Shown here: positions 43,126 to 50,347 of the stretch, one piece after another | Position numbering within the stretch: position 1 is the first letter of the stretch | How the letters are laid out: every line of letters starts with the position of its first letter | Source: Anaerolineae bacterium | Lineage (GTDB): Bacteria > Chloroflexota > Anaerolineae > JAFGEY01 | NCBI GenBank assembly: GCA_016929775.1 | Contig: JAFGIE010000186.1 | Span: 1 to 50,347 of the forward strand | DNA: 50,347 bases | Direction of reading: 5' to 3' | Position numbers and translations under genes: made by a program | Notes under the pieces: model-generated | What the model was told of the DNA's origin: nothing | Database searches by the model: none | What the model saw: the letters and a program-made list of their open reading frames with translations, nothing else

Positions 43126-44040
43126 ATGTGGAGCACAGCCGACGCAGTACGGCGCGCGCAGGCGGCAGGCATCGTCATCCCAGCCTTCAACGTACCTTAC
43201 CTGCCGATGATCGAGCCCGTGGTCTGCGCCATCGTGGACATGGACGCGTTTGCCCTGATCGAGACGGCGCGGCTGGAGTGGCTCAAGTTCGAAAGCATTG
43301 GCCCCGCTGCGGTGATGGCCGAATTCGCGCGCTGGGCCGACCTGGACCACGTGCGGCTGCACCTGGACCACGTTCCGGCGATCGACGAAGACGACCTGCG
43401 CGTGGACTATTTGCCGATCTTGGAGCAGGCGATTGGATTGGGCTACGGGTCGGTGATGATCGACGGCTCGCGGCTCGACCTCGAGGAGAACATCCGTGTG
43501 ACGCGACAGGTGGTCGAGATGGCCCACCGGGCAGGTATCCCGTGCGAAGCCGAACTGGGCGCTGTGCTGGGGCACGGCGCAGGGCCTCTTCCCCCTTACG
43601 AGGAGCTGTACGCCTCGGGGAGGGGCTTCACGGATGTGCGCGAAGCCTCTCGCTTTGTGCGCGAAACGGGCTGCGATTGGCTCTCGGTAGCCGTGGGCAA
43701 CATTCACGGCGCGATCTCGGGCGCAGCCAGAGATCGCCCCAAGATCGAGACCCGGCTCAACCTGGAACACCTGGAGCGTCTGCGGCAGGCAACGGGCGTG
43801 CCGCTCGTCTTGCACGGCGGATCGGGCGTACAGCACGCGAGCCTGTTGGCGGCGATCCCGCACGGGATCGCCAAGGTCAACGTGGCTTCCGAGATCCGGC
43901 GGGCGTACGAGGACGCACGCTCCGCTTCGGGGATGGCGGCGGCGCAAGCGGCAGTACATGCGCGCACCTGCGAACTGCTGCGCGACTACTTTCGCGTCGC
44001 CGGCAAGCAGCGCACGATCGCGGGGGAGGAGGCGCCATGA
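43126..44040 (+). CDS. Class II (FBA/tagatose-type) aldolase
   Basis: The 304-residue protein follows class II fructose-bisphosphate-type aldolases: VIPAFNVPYLPM (about 17-28), HVRLHLDHVPAIDEDDL (about 77-93, zinc His in LDH), YGSVMIDGSRLDLEEN (about 109-124), CEAELGAVLGHGAG, VAVGNIHG (zinc His), LVLHGGSGVQ and KVNVASEIRRAY. The usual Asp (LDHG...D) and GxSG phosphate-binding series are intact. It would cleave a phosphorylated ketose into a C3 unit and a product aldehyde. It begins 5 nt after the isomerase stop and overlaps the kinase start by 4 nt (ATGA). Confidence 0.85.
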   Translation: MWSTADAVRRAQAAGIVIPAFNVPYLPMIEPVVCAIVDMDAFALIETARLEWLKFESIGPAAVMAEFARWADLDHVRLHLDHVPAIDEDDLRVDYLPILEQAIGLGYGSVMIDGSRLDLEENIRVTRQVVEMAHRAGIPCEAELGAVLGHGAGPLPPYEELYASGRGFTDVREASRFVRETGCDWLSVAVGNIHGAISGAARDRPKIETRLNLEHLERLRQATGVPLVLHGGSGVQHASLLAAIPHGIAKVNVASEIRRAYEDARSASGMAAAQAAVHARTCELLRDYFRVAGKQRTIAGEEAP

Positions 44041-45554
44041 GCCTGCTCGGGATCGACGTCGGCACGACCGGGTGCAAGGCGATCGTGTTTGCGGTGGATG
44101 GAAGGCAGATCGCGTCGGCGTACCGGGAATACGACCTGCAGCGCCCCCACCCCGGTTGGGCCGAGCTCGACGCCGTCGAGGTGTGGGGGAAGGTCAAGGA
44201 GACGATCCGCCAGGCAGCAGCGCAGTCGACCGCCGATCCGGTTTCGGCCCTGTCTGTCTCGTCGATGGGAGAGGCGATGGTCCCGGTCAGTCGGGATCGC
44301 CAGATCCTCGGTCCGTCGATCAACCCCAACTTTGACCTGCGCGGCGAGGCCTACCTGAACGCATTGGGGCGGGCGCTCGACAACGAGCGCCTGTACCGGA
44401 CCAACGGGAATACGCTCGGCAACCCCTACAGCTTGACGCGGCTCAAATGGATCCAGGAGCACCAGCCCGAGCTGTACGAGCGCACGTTCCAGTTCCTGCT
44501 GTGGGGCGGTCTGGTCCTCTACCTGCTCGGAGCAGAGGCCTGTACCGACTATTCGCTTGCCAACCGCACCCTCTTGTTCGACATCGACCGCGGGGACTGG
44601 TCCGACGAGCTCTTGGCGTGGTCTGGACTGGATCGTGAGAAACTGCCCCACACAGTGCCCTCGGGCACGGTGGTGGGCCAGATTCCGCCGGGGATCGCGT
44701 CTGAGCTGGGCCTGCCGCCGCGCGTTCGCCTTGTCGCCGGAGCCCACGACCAGTGCGCCAACGCGGTAGGCTGCGGCGCGATCGAGCCCGGACGCGCGGT
44801 ATATGGCATGGGCACCTTTTTCTGCATCACGCCGGTCTTTGCCCAACGACCTGCAGCGGCGACCATGATCGCGCGCGGGCTCAACACCGAGCACCACGCC
44901 GTGCCGGGGCTGTATGTGACCTTTATCTACAACCAGGGCGGCGCGCTCCTCAAGTGGTACCGCGATACGTTTGCGATCGCCGAGCATCGACAGGCGCAGG
45001 CGTGCGGCGGCGACGTGTACGCCGATCTGATCGCCGAGATGCCGCCCCAGCCCAGCAGCGTCCTATCCTTGCCACACTTTGCCCCCACAGGCCCGCCCGA
45101 CTTTGTCGCCGATTCGAGCGGGGTGCTCGCCGGCTTGCGGTTGGACACGACGCGCGGCGACATCTTGAAGGGGCTGCTCGAGGGCGTGGCGTTCTATCTC
45201 AGGGCGTGCGTGGAGGATCTGCCACAGACCGGCATCCAGATCGCCGATTTCAGAGCTGTGGGGGGCGGCAGCAAGTCAGACGCGTGGATCCAGCTCTCTG
45301 CCGACATCTTTGGTGTGCCGTTCGTGCGCCCCCAGGTCACCGAAGCCGGCGCGCTGGGCGCCGCGATCGTGGCGGGCGTGGGCAGCGGGACGTTCGCGTC
45401 CTACCAGAGCGGCGTCGAGGCGATGGTCCGGCTCGACCGCACCTTCACACCCCAAGCACGCCTGCATCGCCACTACCAGGCGCGGTTCGACAAGTACCGG
45501 GCGCTATGGCCCACGATGCGCGACTTGTTGACGACGCTGACCTCGCCTCGATGA
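44037..45554 (+). CDS. FGGY-family carbohydrate kinase
   Basis: The 505-residue kinase has the FGGY series: LLGIDVGTTGCKAIVF (3-18, phosphate loop 1), SSMGEAMVPVS, GAHDQCANAVGCGA (about 239-252, with catalytic Asp), and the adenosine motif DFRAVGGGSKSDAWIQLSAD (about 401-420). EAGALGAAIVAG closes the C-terminal domain. It phosphorylates a ketose or polyol with ATP. The order isomerase, aldolase, kinase makes a complete route from aldose to triose, and the kinase presumably feeds the aldolase. The 4-nt overlap with the aldolase gene indicates coupling. Confidence 0.9.
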   Translation: MSLLGIDVGTTGCKAIVFAVDGRQIASAYREYDLQRPHPGWAELDAVEVWGKVKETIRQAAAQSTADPVSALSVSSMGEAMVPVSRDRQILGPSINPNFDLRGEAYLNALGRALDNERLYRTNGNTLGNPYSLTRLKWIQEHQPELYERTFQFLLWGGLVLYLLGAEACTDYSLANRTLLFDIDRGDWSDELLAWSGLDREKLPHTVPSGTVVGQIPPGIASELGLPPRVRLVAGAHDQCANAVGCGAIEPGRAVYGMGTFFCITPVFAQRPAAATMIARGLNTEHHAVPGLYVTFIYNQGGALLKWYRDTFAIAEHRQAQACGGDVYADLIAEMPPQPSSVLSLPHFAPTGPPDFVADSSGVLAGLRLDTTRGDILKGLLEGVAFYLRACVEDLPQTGIQIADFRAVGGGSKSDAWIQLSADIFGVPFVRPQVTEAGALGAAIVAGVGSGTFASYQSGVEAMVRLDRTFTPQARLHRHYQARFDKYRALWPTMRDLLTTLTSPR

Positions 45555-45740
45555 TGCTTCGCGTCGACTCGCTCACCCAGCGGGCCCCAGGGGGGTGCGC
45601 CACACGTGGTGCAGGCGGACATCCCCAATCTCGGCTCCCCTCGCGTACACCGTGACCCGCCTGGCAAAGGCGTGCCCAGTCAACTGAGCGCCGCTGGGCG
45701 CTTGGTCCGGTCGGGCGCGGTCCACAGCGGCATCTAGAAC

Positions 45741-45769
45741 TTGACTCTCACGTGTTTTCGTGCTACACT
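45741..45769 (+). promoter_or_regulatory. Promoter of the vapBC operon with flanking CACGTG sites
   Basis: TTGACT (45741-45746), 17 nt, TACACT (45764-45769). CACGTG occurs at 45749-45754 and 45774-45779 on both sides of the -10, likely operator half-sites for the antitoxin. Between 45555 and 45740 I see no gene. Confidence 0.6.
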
Positions 45770-45788
45770 TGATCACGTGGAGGACACG

Positions 45789-46034
45789 ATGGAAACACAA
45801 AACATCACACTCGCGCTTCCCAAAGACGTGTTGCTCAAAGTCAAACTGCTTGCCGTTAGACGCAACACCTCTGTCTCTGGCCTACTCACTCAGACATTGG
45901 AGCAGCTGGTCCAGCAAGAGGATGCCTATGCCCACGCGCGACAACGACACCTGCAGCGCCTTGAGCGGAGCGTCGACCTAGGCACAGGGGGCAAGGTCCT
46001 AACTCGGCGAGATGAGCTTCATGAGCGAGCCTAG
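45789..46034 (+). CDS. vapB: Ribbon-helix-helix-type antitoxin (VapB-like)
   Basis: The 81-residue protein opens with a ribbon-helix-helix motif: the beta strand NITLALPKDVLLKVKLLAV (about 5-23) and helix SVSGLLTQTLEQLV. Such antitoxins bind their own promoter as dimers and neutralise the toxin with the C-terminal part. The ATG at 45789 follows GTGGAGGACACG. The stop overlaps the next start by 23 nt, typical for a toxin-antitoxin pair. CopG/Arc relation is from pattern only. Confidence 0.75.
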   Translation: METQNITLALPKDVLLKVKLLAVRRNTSVSGLLTQTLEQLVQQEDAYAHARQRHLQRLERSVDLGTGGKVLTRRDELHERA

Positions 46035-46446
46035 GGACCTGCAGTTCGTCGACACAAACATCCTGATCTATGCTCACGACTACTCCGCAAGGGAAAAGCA
46101 CACCCGAGCACGTGACCTGGTACGCACGTTGTGGCAGTCGGGCGAAGGTTGCCTGAGCATCCAGGTACTGCAGGAATTCTATGTGACCATCACTCAAAAG
46201 GTCGCCAAGCCGCTGACGCCCGATGCAGCAGCGCAGATCATCGCCGACCTTTCGGTGTGGCAGGTACACCGCCCGGGAGTGGAGGACGTCCTGGACGCGA
46301 TTCGCCTGCAAGACCGGTATCAGACCTCATTCTGGGACGCGATGATCATCGCCAGCGCCATTCAATTGGGCTGCCGCACGATCTGGTCAGAAGACCTGAA
46401 CCCGGACCAGGTCTATGACACGGTAACCGTAACCAGTCCCTTCTAG
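46012..46446 (+). CDS. vapC: PIN-domain toxin (VapC-like ribonuclease)
   Basis: The 144-residue protein is a PIN domain, the Mg-dependent RNase fold of VapC toxins. The acidic residues are visible: Asp14 in QFVDTNILIYA, the Glu in QVLQEFYVT, an Asp in TSFWDAMIIASAI and Asp in WSEDLNPDQ. All four are conserved, so the active site looks intact. Start either at ATG 46012 (MSFMSEPRD) or ATG 46021. It is encoded with and overlaps the vapB gene. The hairpin at 46474-46522 lies just downstream. Confidence 0.85.
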   Translation: MSFMSEPRDLQFVDTNILIYAHDYSAREKHTRARDLVRTLWQSGEGCLSIQVLQEFYVTITQKVAKPLTPDAAAQIIADLSVWQVHRPGVEDVLDAIRLQDRYQTSFWDAMIIASAIQLGCRTIWSEDLNPDQVYDTVTVTSPF

Positions 46447-46473
46447 AGCACACTTTCCGGATACAAGACGCAA

Positions 46474-46522
46474 AGCCCCCAAGGGTTGGGGCGAACCCAT
46501 GGTTCGCACACTCTTGGGGGCT
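46474..46522 (-). terminator. Terminator of tRNA-Arg, possibly bidirectional
   Basis: AGCCCCCAAG (46474-46483) pairs with CTTGGGGGCT (46513-46522) around an inner GCGAAC/GTTCGC hairpin. On the minus strand TTTGCGTCTTG follows. It may also end vapC transcription. Confidence 0.7.
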
Positions 46523-46530
46523 ATCTCGTT

Positions 46531-46606
46531 TGGCGCGCCCGGCGGGACTCGAACCCACAACCTTCTGATTCGAAGTCAGCGACTCTATCCATTGAGCTAC
46601 GGGCGC
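46531..46606 (-). tRNA. tRNA-Arg (anticodon UCG)
   Basis: The minus-strand cloverleaf begins GCGCCCG (acceptor, 46606-46600) and pairs with CGGGCGC at the 3' end. The anticodon loop CTTCGAA gives anticodon UCG (reads CGA). T arm GTGGG-TTCGAGT-CCCGC is intact. CCA is encoded at the 3' end (46533-46531). Confidence 0.92.
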
Positions 46607-46617
46607 ATGCGCAGGCT

Positions 46618-46646
46618 ATTGTAGCACGGCGCCGGGTGCTTGTCAA
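46618..46646 (-). promoter_or_regulatory. Promoter of tRNA-Arg
   Basis: On the minus strand a perfect TTGACA (46646-46641), 17 nt, TACAAT (46623-46618), with the tRNA 5' end 11 nt later. Confidence 0.8.
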
Positions 46647-46669
46647 AAGAACGGGGCCCGTGCTATAAT
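46640..46669 (+). promoter_or_regulatory. Possible plus-strand promoter overlapping the tRNA-Arg promoter
   Basis: TTGTCA (46640-46645), 18 nt, perfect TATAAT (46664-46669). It would read antisense through tRNA-His towards the guaA operon; the -35 boxes of the two promoters overlap. Confidence 0.4.
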
Positions 46670-46690
46670 AGCCCGCGTGGATAACGCAAA

Positions 46691-46711
46691 CAGCCCCTTG
46701 TGTAGGGGCTG
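46691..46711 (-). terminator. Terminator of tRNA-His
   Basis: CAGCCCCT/AGGGGCTG stem (46691-46698 with 46704-46711). On the minus strand TTTGCG follows. Confidence 0.65.
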
Positions 46712-46717
46712 TCGAGG

Positions 46718-46791
46718 GGTGACTGGTGGGATTCGAACCCACGGTCTTCTGGGCCACAACCAGATGCCTTATCCACTCGGCTACAGTCACC
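46718..46791 (-). tRNA. tRNA-His (anticodon GUG)
   Basis: The minus-strand acceptor has the 8 bp typical of tRNA-His, GGTGACTG with CAGTCACC, including G-1 paired to C73. The anticodon loop TTGTGGC within TCTGG/CCAGA gives GUG. The T arm GTGGG-TTCGAAT-CCCAC is intact. CCA is not encoded (CCT follows). Confidence 0.92.
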
Positions 46792-46802
46792 GTGTAGGGA
46801 GC

Positions 46803-46831
46803 ATTGTAGCATAGAACCGGCGTCTGTGCAA
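46803..46831 (-). promoter_or_regulatory. Promoter of tRNA-His
   Basis: On the minus strand TTGCAC (46831-46826), 17 nt, TACAAT (46808-46803), 11 nt before the tRNA. Confidence 0.75.
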
Positions 46832-46948
46832 ATCGCGGCGCCCCAAGGGCTCGTCCTTTCGCAGGTTTGGCCAGGCATCTCGTGGTGACAAGCGGGCGCA
46901 CGCTGCTTTCGCGAAGGCATAGACCGTGCCAGTCCCCAGGAGGCGACC

Positions 46949-47455
46949 ATGGAAGTCAGGCGACGATCCTACCCGGTCGATCTGTACACCGCTACGCACC
47001 ACGTCGCAGGCGTGTATGACCCGATCGGCTCCTTTGCGATCGCCATCAACGCCCCGGACACGATCTGCTTCTCCCTTGCCGATGCGACCTTTGCACCGCT
47101 CCTACGCGGCGCCCCGCTCCGGGCGATCAGCGTGCCCCGGCTGACCGTCAACAAGGCCCAGATCCTGTTCATCACCTTTCAGGACGACACCGTGCAGCAA
47201 GAGAGCGCCATACTGCGACGCGTCGAGCGCACGATCGTCTACATGCCGGGCTTTGTCCTGCGCGGCGGGCTGCACCTGGGCGCCGAGGACCAGATCAACG
47301 ACGTTTTCGACACCCTGCACGGGGACTTTCAGCCCTTGACCGAAGCCACCATCTACCCACTGCGCGAGATCCAAGCCGACCTCCGGCGTGAGCACGACCT
47401 GGTGATGATCAACACCCGCGCCATCCAGCACTACCATCCCGAGGCCACGACCTAG
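46949..47455 (+). CDS. Conserved hypothetical protein upstream of guaA
   Basis: The 168-residue protein has no signal peptide and no membrane helices. It consists of alternating beta strands (SFAIAINAPDTICFSLAD, RLTVNKAQILFITFQ, RTIVYMPGFVLRGGLHLGAE) that may form two small barrel-like units, followed by a segment predicted to be helical. The phrase VNKAQILFI and the later FVLRGGLHLG ... D-x-L-x-x-DFQPLT-x-A suggest two related halves. Similar proteins of unknown function are common in Chloroflexota and resemble the DUF6812 type; this is a guess. ATG at 46949 follows GGAGGCGACC. The guaA gene starts 10 nt after its stop, so the two are co-transcribed. Confidence 0.5.
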   Translation: MEVRRRSYPVDLYTATHHVAGVYDPIGSFAIAINAPDTICFSLADATFAPLLRGAPLRAISVPRLTVNKAQILFITFQDDTVQQESAILRRVERTIVYMPGFVLRGGLHLGAEDQINDVFDTLHGDFQPLTEATIYPLREIQADLRREHDLVMINTRAIQHYHPEATT

Positions 47456-47464
47456 AGGGACCAC

Positions 47465-49027
47465 ATGCCCGAGCACCAGGAAACGATCGTCATCCTCGAC
47501 TATGGCTCGCAGTACACCCAGCTGATCGCGCGCCGCGTCCGCGAACTGAACGTCTACTGCCAGGTCCTGCCCTGGGATGCCCCGGCATCGGAGGCGTTGG
47601 CCCTCGATCCGCGCGGCTACATCCTCTCGGGGGGACCGAACAGCGTCTACGATCCGGGCGCGCCGTCGCTGCATCCCCACGTCACCGGGTCGGGGGTCCC
47701 GATCCTGGGGCTGTGCTACGGCATGCAGCTCTTGGCCCACAGCTTGGGCGGCGTGGTCGTCCCCTCCGGGCGGCGCGAGTACGGCGCCGCGCAGGCGACC
47801 GTCGTCGACGCGGCGAGCCCGCTCTTTGCCGGACTGCCGCCCGTCCTCGAGGTATGGATGAGCCACGGCGACCACGTGGAGCGCATCCCGCCCGGTTTCC
47901 ACCCACTCGCCGAGAGCGACAACACACCCGTCGCCGCCATGGGCGACGACGCGCGCCGCTGGTATGGGATCCAATTCCACCCCGAGGTCCAGCATACCCC
48001 GCGCGGGATGGAGATCCTGCGTCGTTTCCTGTACGACGTGTGCGGCTGCACGGGCGCGTGGACCACCGGGCATTTCATCGAGCAGGCGACGGCGCGCATC
48101 TGCGCACAGGTCGGCGATGGGCTCGTCGTGTGCGGGCTGAGCGGGGGCGTCGACTCGGCGGTCGCCGCGACGCTCGTCCACCGCGCCGTGGGCGACCAGT
48201 TGACGTGTGTCTTTGTCAACAACGGCCTCATGCGCAGCGGTGAGCCGGCGCAGGTCGTGGAAACCTTTCAGCGCGCCCTGGGCATGCGCCTGATCGCGGT
48301 CGATGCGACCGAGGAGTTCCTGAGCGCCCTGCAGGGCGTGATCGACCCGGAGCAGAAGCGGCGTGTGATCGGCGAACGGTTCGTCCGCATCTTTGAGCGC
48401 GAGGCGGCTCGCATCGCCGCACGCGCAGGGCGCGACGTGCGGCGATTCCTCGCCCAGGGCACCATCTATCCCGACGTGATCGAGAGCGCCGGGCGCCCCG
48501 ACGCGCACCGCATCAAGAGCCATCACAACGTCGGCGGTCTGCCCGAGGACATGGACTTTGAGCTCGTCGAGCCGCTGCGCGACCTGTTCAAGGACGAGGT
48601 GCGCCGCGTGGGCGAGGCCCTTGGCCTGTCGCACGACATGGTCTGGCGCCACCCCTTTCCCGGTCCGGGCCTAGGCGTGCGCGTCCTGGGCGAGATCACG
48701 TGGGAGCGGCTCGAGATCCTGCGCGCCGCCGACGCGATCTGGATCGACGAGCTGCGCGCCGCCGGGCAGTACCACAACGTGGCGCAGGCCTTTGCCGTCC
48801 TCCTCGCGGTGCGCAGCGTAGGCGTGATGGGCGACGGGCGTACGTACCAGCAGGTCGTGGCGCTGCGTGCGGTGACTACGGGCGATTTCATGACCGCCTC
48901 CTGGGCTGCCCTGCCACACGACCTGCTCGGTCGAGCCAGCAGCCGCATCGTGAACGAGGTCGAGGGCGTCAACCGGGTCGTATACGACATCAGTTCCAAG
49001 CCGCCTGCGACGATCGAATGGGAGTGA
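47465..49027 (+). CDS. guaA: GMP synthase (glutamine-hydrolysing)
   Basis: The 520-residue enzyme makes GMP from XMP, ATP and glutamine, the last step of guanine nucleotide synthesis. The class I glutaminase domain has the triad: Cys in [11 protein letters not shown] (about 81-91), His and Glu in [10 protein letters not shown] (about 170-179). The ATP-pyrophosphatase domain starts with the P-loop [15 protein letters not shown] (about 222-236), and the C-terminal dimerisation domain has [16 protein letters not shown] and the ending KPPATIEWE, identical to the usual GuaA end. Length is normal. It is followed 27 nt later by a selenoprotein gene, which may share the transcript. Confidence 0.97.
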   Translation: MPEHQETIVILDYGSQYTQLIARRVRELNVYCQVLPWDAPASEALALDPRGYILSGGPNSVYDPGAPSLHPHVTGSGVPILGLCYGMQLLAHSLGGVVVPSGRREYGAAQATVVDAASPLFAGLPPVLEVWMSHGDHVERIPPGFHPLAESDNTPVAAMGDDARRWYGIQFHPEVQHTPRGMEILRRFLYDVCGCTGAWTTGHFIEQATARICAQVGDGLVVCGLSGGVDSAVAATLVHRAVGDQLTCVFVNNGLMRSGEPAQVVETFQRALGMRLIAVDATEEFLSALQGVIDPEQKRRVIGERFVRIFEREAARIAARAGRDVRRFLAQGTIYPDVIESAGRPDAHRIKSHHNVGGLPEDMDFELVEPLRDLFKDEVRRVGEALGLSHDMVWRHPFPGPGLGVRVLGEITWERLEILRAADAIWIDELRAAGQYHNVAQAFAVLLAVRSVGVMGDGRTYQQVVALRAVTTGDFMTASWAALPHDLLGRASSRIVNEVEGVNRVVYDISSKPPATIEWE

Positions 49028-49053
49028 GAGATGCGAGAGGAGAGGAGAACCGT

Positions 49054-49536
49054 ATGGCACGCGTAGAGCTGAACGCCGTCGCGCCCGAGTTCGCACTGCT
49101 GGACTGGAAGGGCGAGACGGTCCGCCTGTCCGACTATCGGGATCGGAAGCACGTGGTGCTGGTGTTCAACCGCACCTTCATGTGACCGTTCTGCCGCCGG
49201 CACATGGCGCAGTTGCGCCAGGGATACGAGGAGTTCGTGTCGCGGGACGCCGAGGTCGTCGTCGTTGGCCCCGAAGATCAGGCAGCATTTGCCGCGTACT
49301 GGCAGGAGGAGGGCTTGCCCTTTGTGGGCCTCCCGGACCCCGAGCACAGCGTGCTCAAGCTGTACGGGCAAGAGGTCAAACTGTTCAAGATGGGCCGCAT
49401 GCCAGCCCAGGTGATCGTGGACAAGTCCGGGCGAGCGCGCTATGTGCACTATGGGCATTCGATGAGCGACATCCCGTCCAACGCCGAGCTGTTGGCGTTG
49501 CTCGATCAGATCAACCAAGAGAACGCCGAGGCATAG
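49054..49536 (+). CDS. Selenocysteine-containing thioredoxin-fold peroxiredoxin-like protein (UxxC), read through TGA
   Basis: The 160-residue protein is an AhpC/TSA-type thioredoxin fold. The TGA at 49183-49185 is residue 44 in VLVFNRTFM-U-PFC-RRH, that is, the motif U44-P-F-C47, where relatives have CPFC. The frame continues with MAQLRQGYEEFVSRDAEVVV, FAAYWQEEGLPFVGLPDPEH and the end VHYGHSMSDIPSNAELLALL, all of which fit redoxin family members. Thr41 stands three residues before U44. Cys47 can resolve the selenenic acid, so a selenylsulfide pair is likely. ATG at 49054 follows GAGAGGAGAACCGT. SECIS hairpin at 49205-49220. The start of the family match and the product length support one gene, not two. 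Confidence 0.92.
49186..49220 (+). promoter_or_regulatory. Bacterial SECIS element in the UxxC redoxin gene
   Basis: TGGCGC (49205-49210) pairs perfectly with GCGCCA (49215-49220) around loop AGTT. An A-T pair can extend the stem to 7 bp. The loop starts 25 nt after the TGA and has G at its second position, as expected for bacterial SECIS. Confidence 0.8.
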
Positions 49537-49594
49537 GCCTGGTACGGTTCCCCGCGCCGCCGCTGCCGGGACGCGCATCCGACCGGTAGGACCG

Positions 49595-50197
49595 CTAGCG
49601 GACCACGATCAGGTGCTCGATCTCGGCGTACGTCGACGGGCCGATGCCCCGTACGTTCATGATCTCTTCCGGGCTGACGAACCCACCGTACGCCTCCCGG
49701 TAGTCGATGATCCGTTGCGCGATCGCCGGGCCGATTCCGGGCAGCGCGTCGAGCTCTTCCAGCGAAGCGTGGTTGATGTCGACCTCGGCAGGTGGACCAA
49801 CCGTCGGGGCAGGCCCAGTGGTTGCCGCACTTGGGGCGCCCTCGCCCACGCACGGCACGTGTACCTGCTGCTGATCGCGGAGCGCGACCGCCAGGTTGAC
49901 TCGCGTCAGATCCGCATGCTCGGTGGCGCCGCCAGCGGCGGCAAGCGCATCCTTGACGATGCTCCCTGGCGGCAGGAGGTAGACGTCCGGCTGTACGACG
50001 GCGCCGCTGACATAGACACGCAGCGGCGAAGGCGTCGGCGAGGGGACAGGAGACGGCGTCTGAGTGGGCGCTGGCGTCGAGATCACGATCGGGCCCGGAC
50101 GAGGCCAACGGCGCCACAGGACAACGCCGCCGATCACGATCGCGAGCGCAAGGGTCGAAGCGAGGACCCACCTATAGCGCTGCATCCCCTCGTTCAC
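49595..50197 (-). CDS. ComEA-like membrane-anchored helix-hairpin-helix DNA-binding protein
   Basis: The 200-residue protein (from GTG 50197) has an N-terminal membrane anchor (YRWVLASTLALAIVIGGVVLW), a PT-rich linker, an SLBB-like soluble domain (LRVYVSGAVVQPDVYLLPPG) and a C-terminal double HhH domain (VDINHASLEELDALPGIGPA, then IAQRIIDYREAYGGFVSPEE and MNVRGIGPSTYAEI). ComEA binds incoming DNA in competence, and similar proteins occur in non-competent bacteria too. The ORF can be extended to 50263, but the promoter's -35 begins there, so GTG 50197 (after GGAGGGCGAG) or ATG 50185 is the start. Confidence 0.85.
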   Translation of the reverse strand: MNEGMQRYRWVLASTLALAIVIGGVVLWRRWPRPGPIVISTPAPTQTPSPVPSPTPSPLRVYVSGAVVQPDVYLLPPGSIVKDALAAAGGATEHADLTRVNLAVALRDQQQVHVPCVGEGAPSAATTGPAPTVGPPAEVDINHASLEELDALPGIGPAIAQRIIDYREAYGGFVSPEEIMNVRGIGPSTYAEIEHLIVVR

Positions 50198-50234
50198 CTC
50201 GCCCTCCACGTGCTCACGGCGACCCGACGCACAC

Positions 50235-50263
50235 ATTATACTGCAGATCGCGCCCTCTATCAA
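50235..50263 (-). promoter_or_regulatory. Promoter of the ComEA-like gene
   Basis: On the minus strand TTGATA (50263-50258), 17 nt, perfect TATAAT (50240-50235). It excludes translation starts upstream of about 50230. Confidence 0.75.
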
Positions 50264-50293
50264 GGACGTTTTCGCGCGCCTGTGCTCCTGTGG

Positions 50294-50299
50294 TATAAT
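50294..50299 (+). promoter_or_regulatory. Plus-strand -10 box at the window edge
   Basis: Perfect TATAAT (50294-50299) divergent from the ComEA-like promoter. The -35 region is poor (TTCGCG at 50271-50276). It would serve a gene beyond the window. Confidence 0.4.
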
Positions 50300-50347
50300 G
50301 GAGCACGATTCGACCTGCGTACACGCATTGCGCCCTGCGGGCGCCCA

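Noticed and set aside
45555..45740. Possible small gene between the kinase and vapB
   Set aside because: Both strands give only short frames without ribosome sites or recognisable motifs.
49183..49185. TGA as sequencing error or as the true stop of a 43-residue peptide
   Set aside because: The family match continues in the same frame for 116 residues, there is no usable start right after the TGA, and a perfect hairpin is placed as in bacterial SECIS elements.
1..50347. CRISPR array, prophage or complete insertion sequence
   Set aside because: No regularly spaced identical repeats, phage structural genes or intact transposase were seen; only one doubtful transposase scar.

Overview
The window is about 50 kb of GC-rich bacterial chromosome, densely coded on both strands. 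It most resembles a member of the Chloroflexota (Anaerolineae or a relative). The pointers are PT-rich linkers behind the lipoboxes of the exported lipoproteins, a SIR2-like gene remnant of a type common in that phylum, a mix of sugar-scavenging and stress genes, and many sigma70-type promoters (TTGNNN, 16-18 nt, TATAAT) in front of leaders with strong GGAGG sites. The assignment is inference: there is no rRNA, and the only RNA genes are tRNA-Arg(UCG) and tRNA-His(GUG).

Layout. 0.2-4.9 kb: a YbaK-type deacylase, a HEAT-repeat protein, a GH4 glycosidase and an atypical S-adenosylhomocysteine-hydrolase-like protein. 5.0-9.6 kb: a tungstate/molybdate uptake locus with its own promoter and a long structured leader, a three-domain lipoprotein, WtpA, WtpB, only the tail of the ATPase WtpC, and a second lipoprotein related to the third domain of the first. 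9.7-14.3 kb: a rubrerythrin-like protein, a URO-D/methyltransferase-fold protein, a zinc dehydrogenase and an alpha-L-fucosidase. 14.3-16 kb: a frameshifted SIR2-like remnant and a sigma70-family factor with its own promoter and dyad. 16-24 kb: acetyltransferase, an Ntn hydrolase fused to a membrane domain, an exported helical-repeat protein behind four phased 11-nt repeats, a Wzz-like protein, an APH-fold kinase, an M29 aminopeptidase and a peroxiredoxin. 24-36 kb: a PL8-type lyase, Cfa plus an FAD reductase, an M81 peptidase and a carbohydrate/aminotransferase cluster including GH5 and a DUF2264-like protein. 36-45.6 kb: a membrane protein, a heterodimeric ABC exporter and an isomerase-aldolase-kinase sugar operon. 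45.7-50.3 kb: VapBC, two tRNAs, guaA, a second thiol peroxidase-like protein and a ComEA-like protein.

The most striking result is two selenoprotein genes. At 23520-23522 and at 49183-49185 an in-frame TGA sits exactly where these thiol-peroxidase families have the catalytic cysteine. In both cases the reading frame and the family similarity continue after the TGA, and a perfect hairpin of bacterial-SECIS size follows. A naive annotation would split each gene in two. The organism should therefore encode selA, selB, selC and selD outside this window. Together with the rubrerythrin-like protein and the tungstate uptake locus, this suggests a metabolism that relies on Se and W/Mo and defends itself against peroxide.

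The carbohydrate genes (GH4, GH29, PL8, GH5, DUF2264-like, isomerase, aldolase, kinase) mostly lack signal peptides. This points to intracellular processing of imported oligosaccharides. No complete insertion sequence, CRISPR array or prophage was seen.
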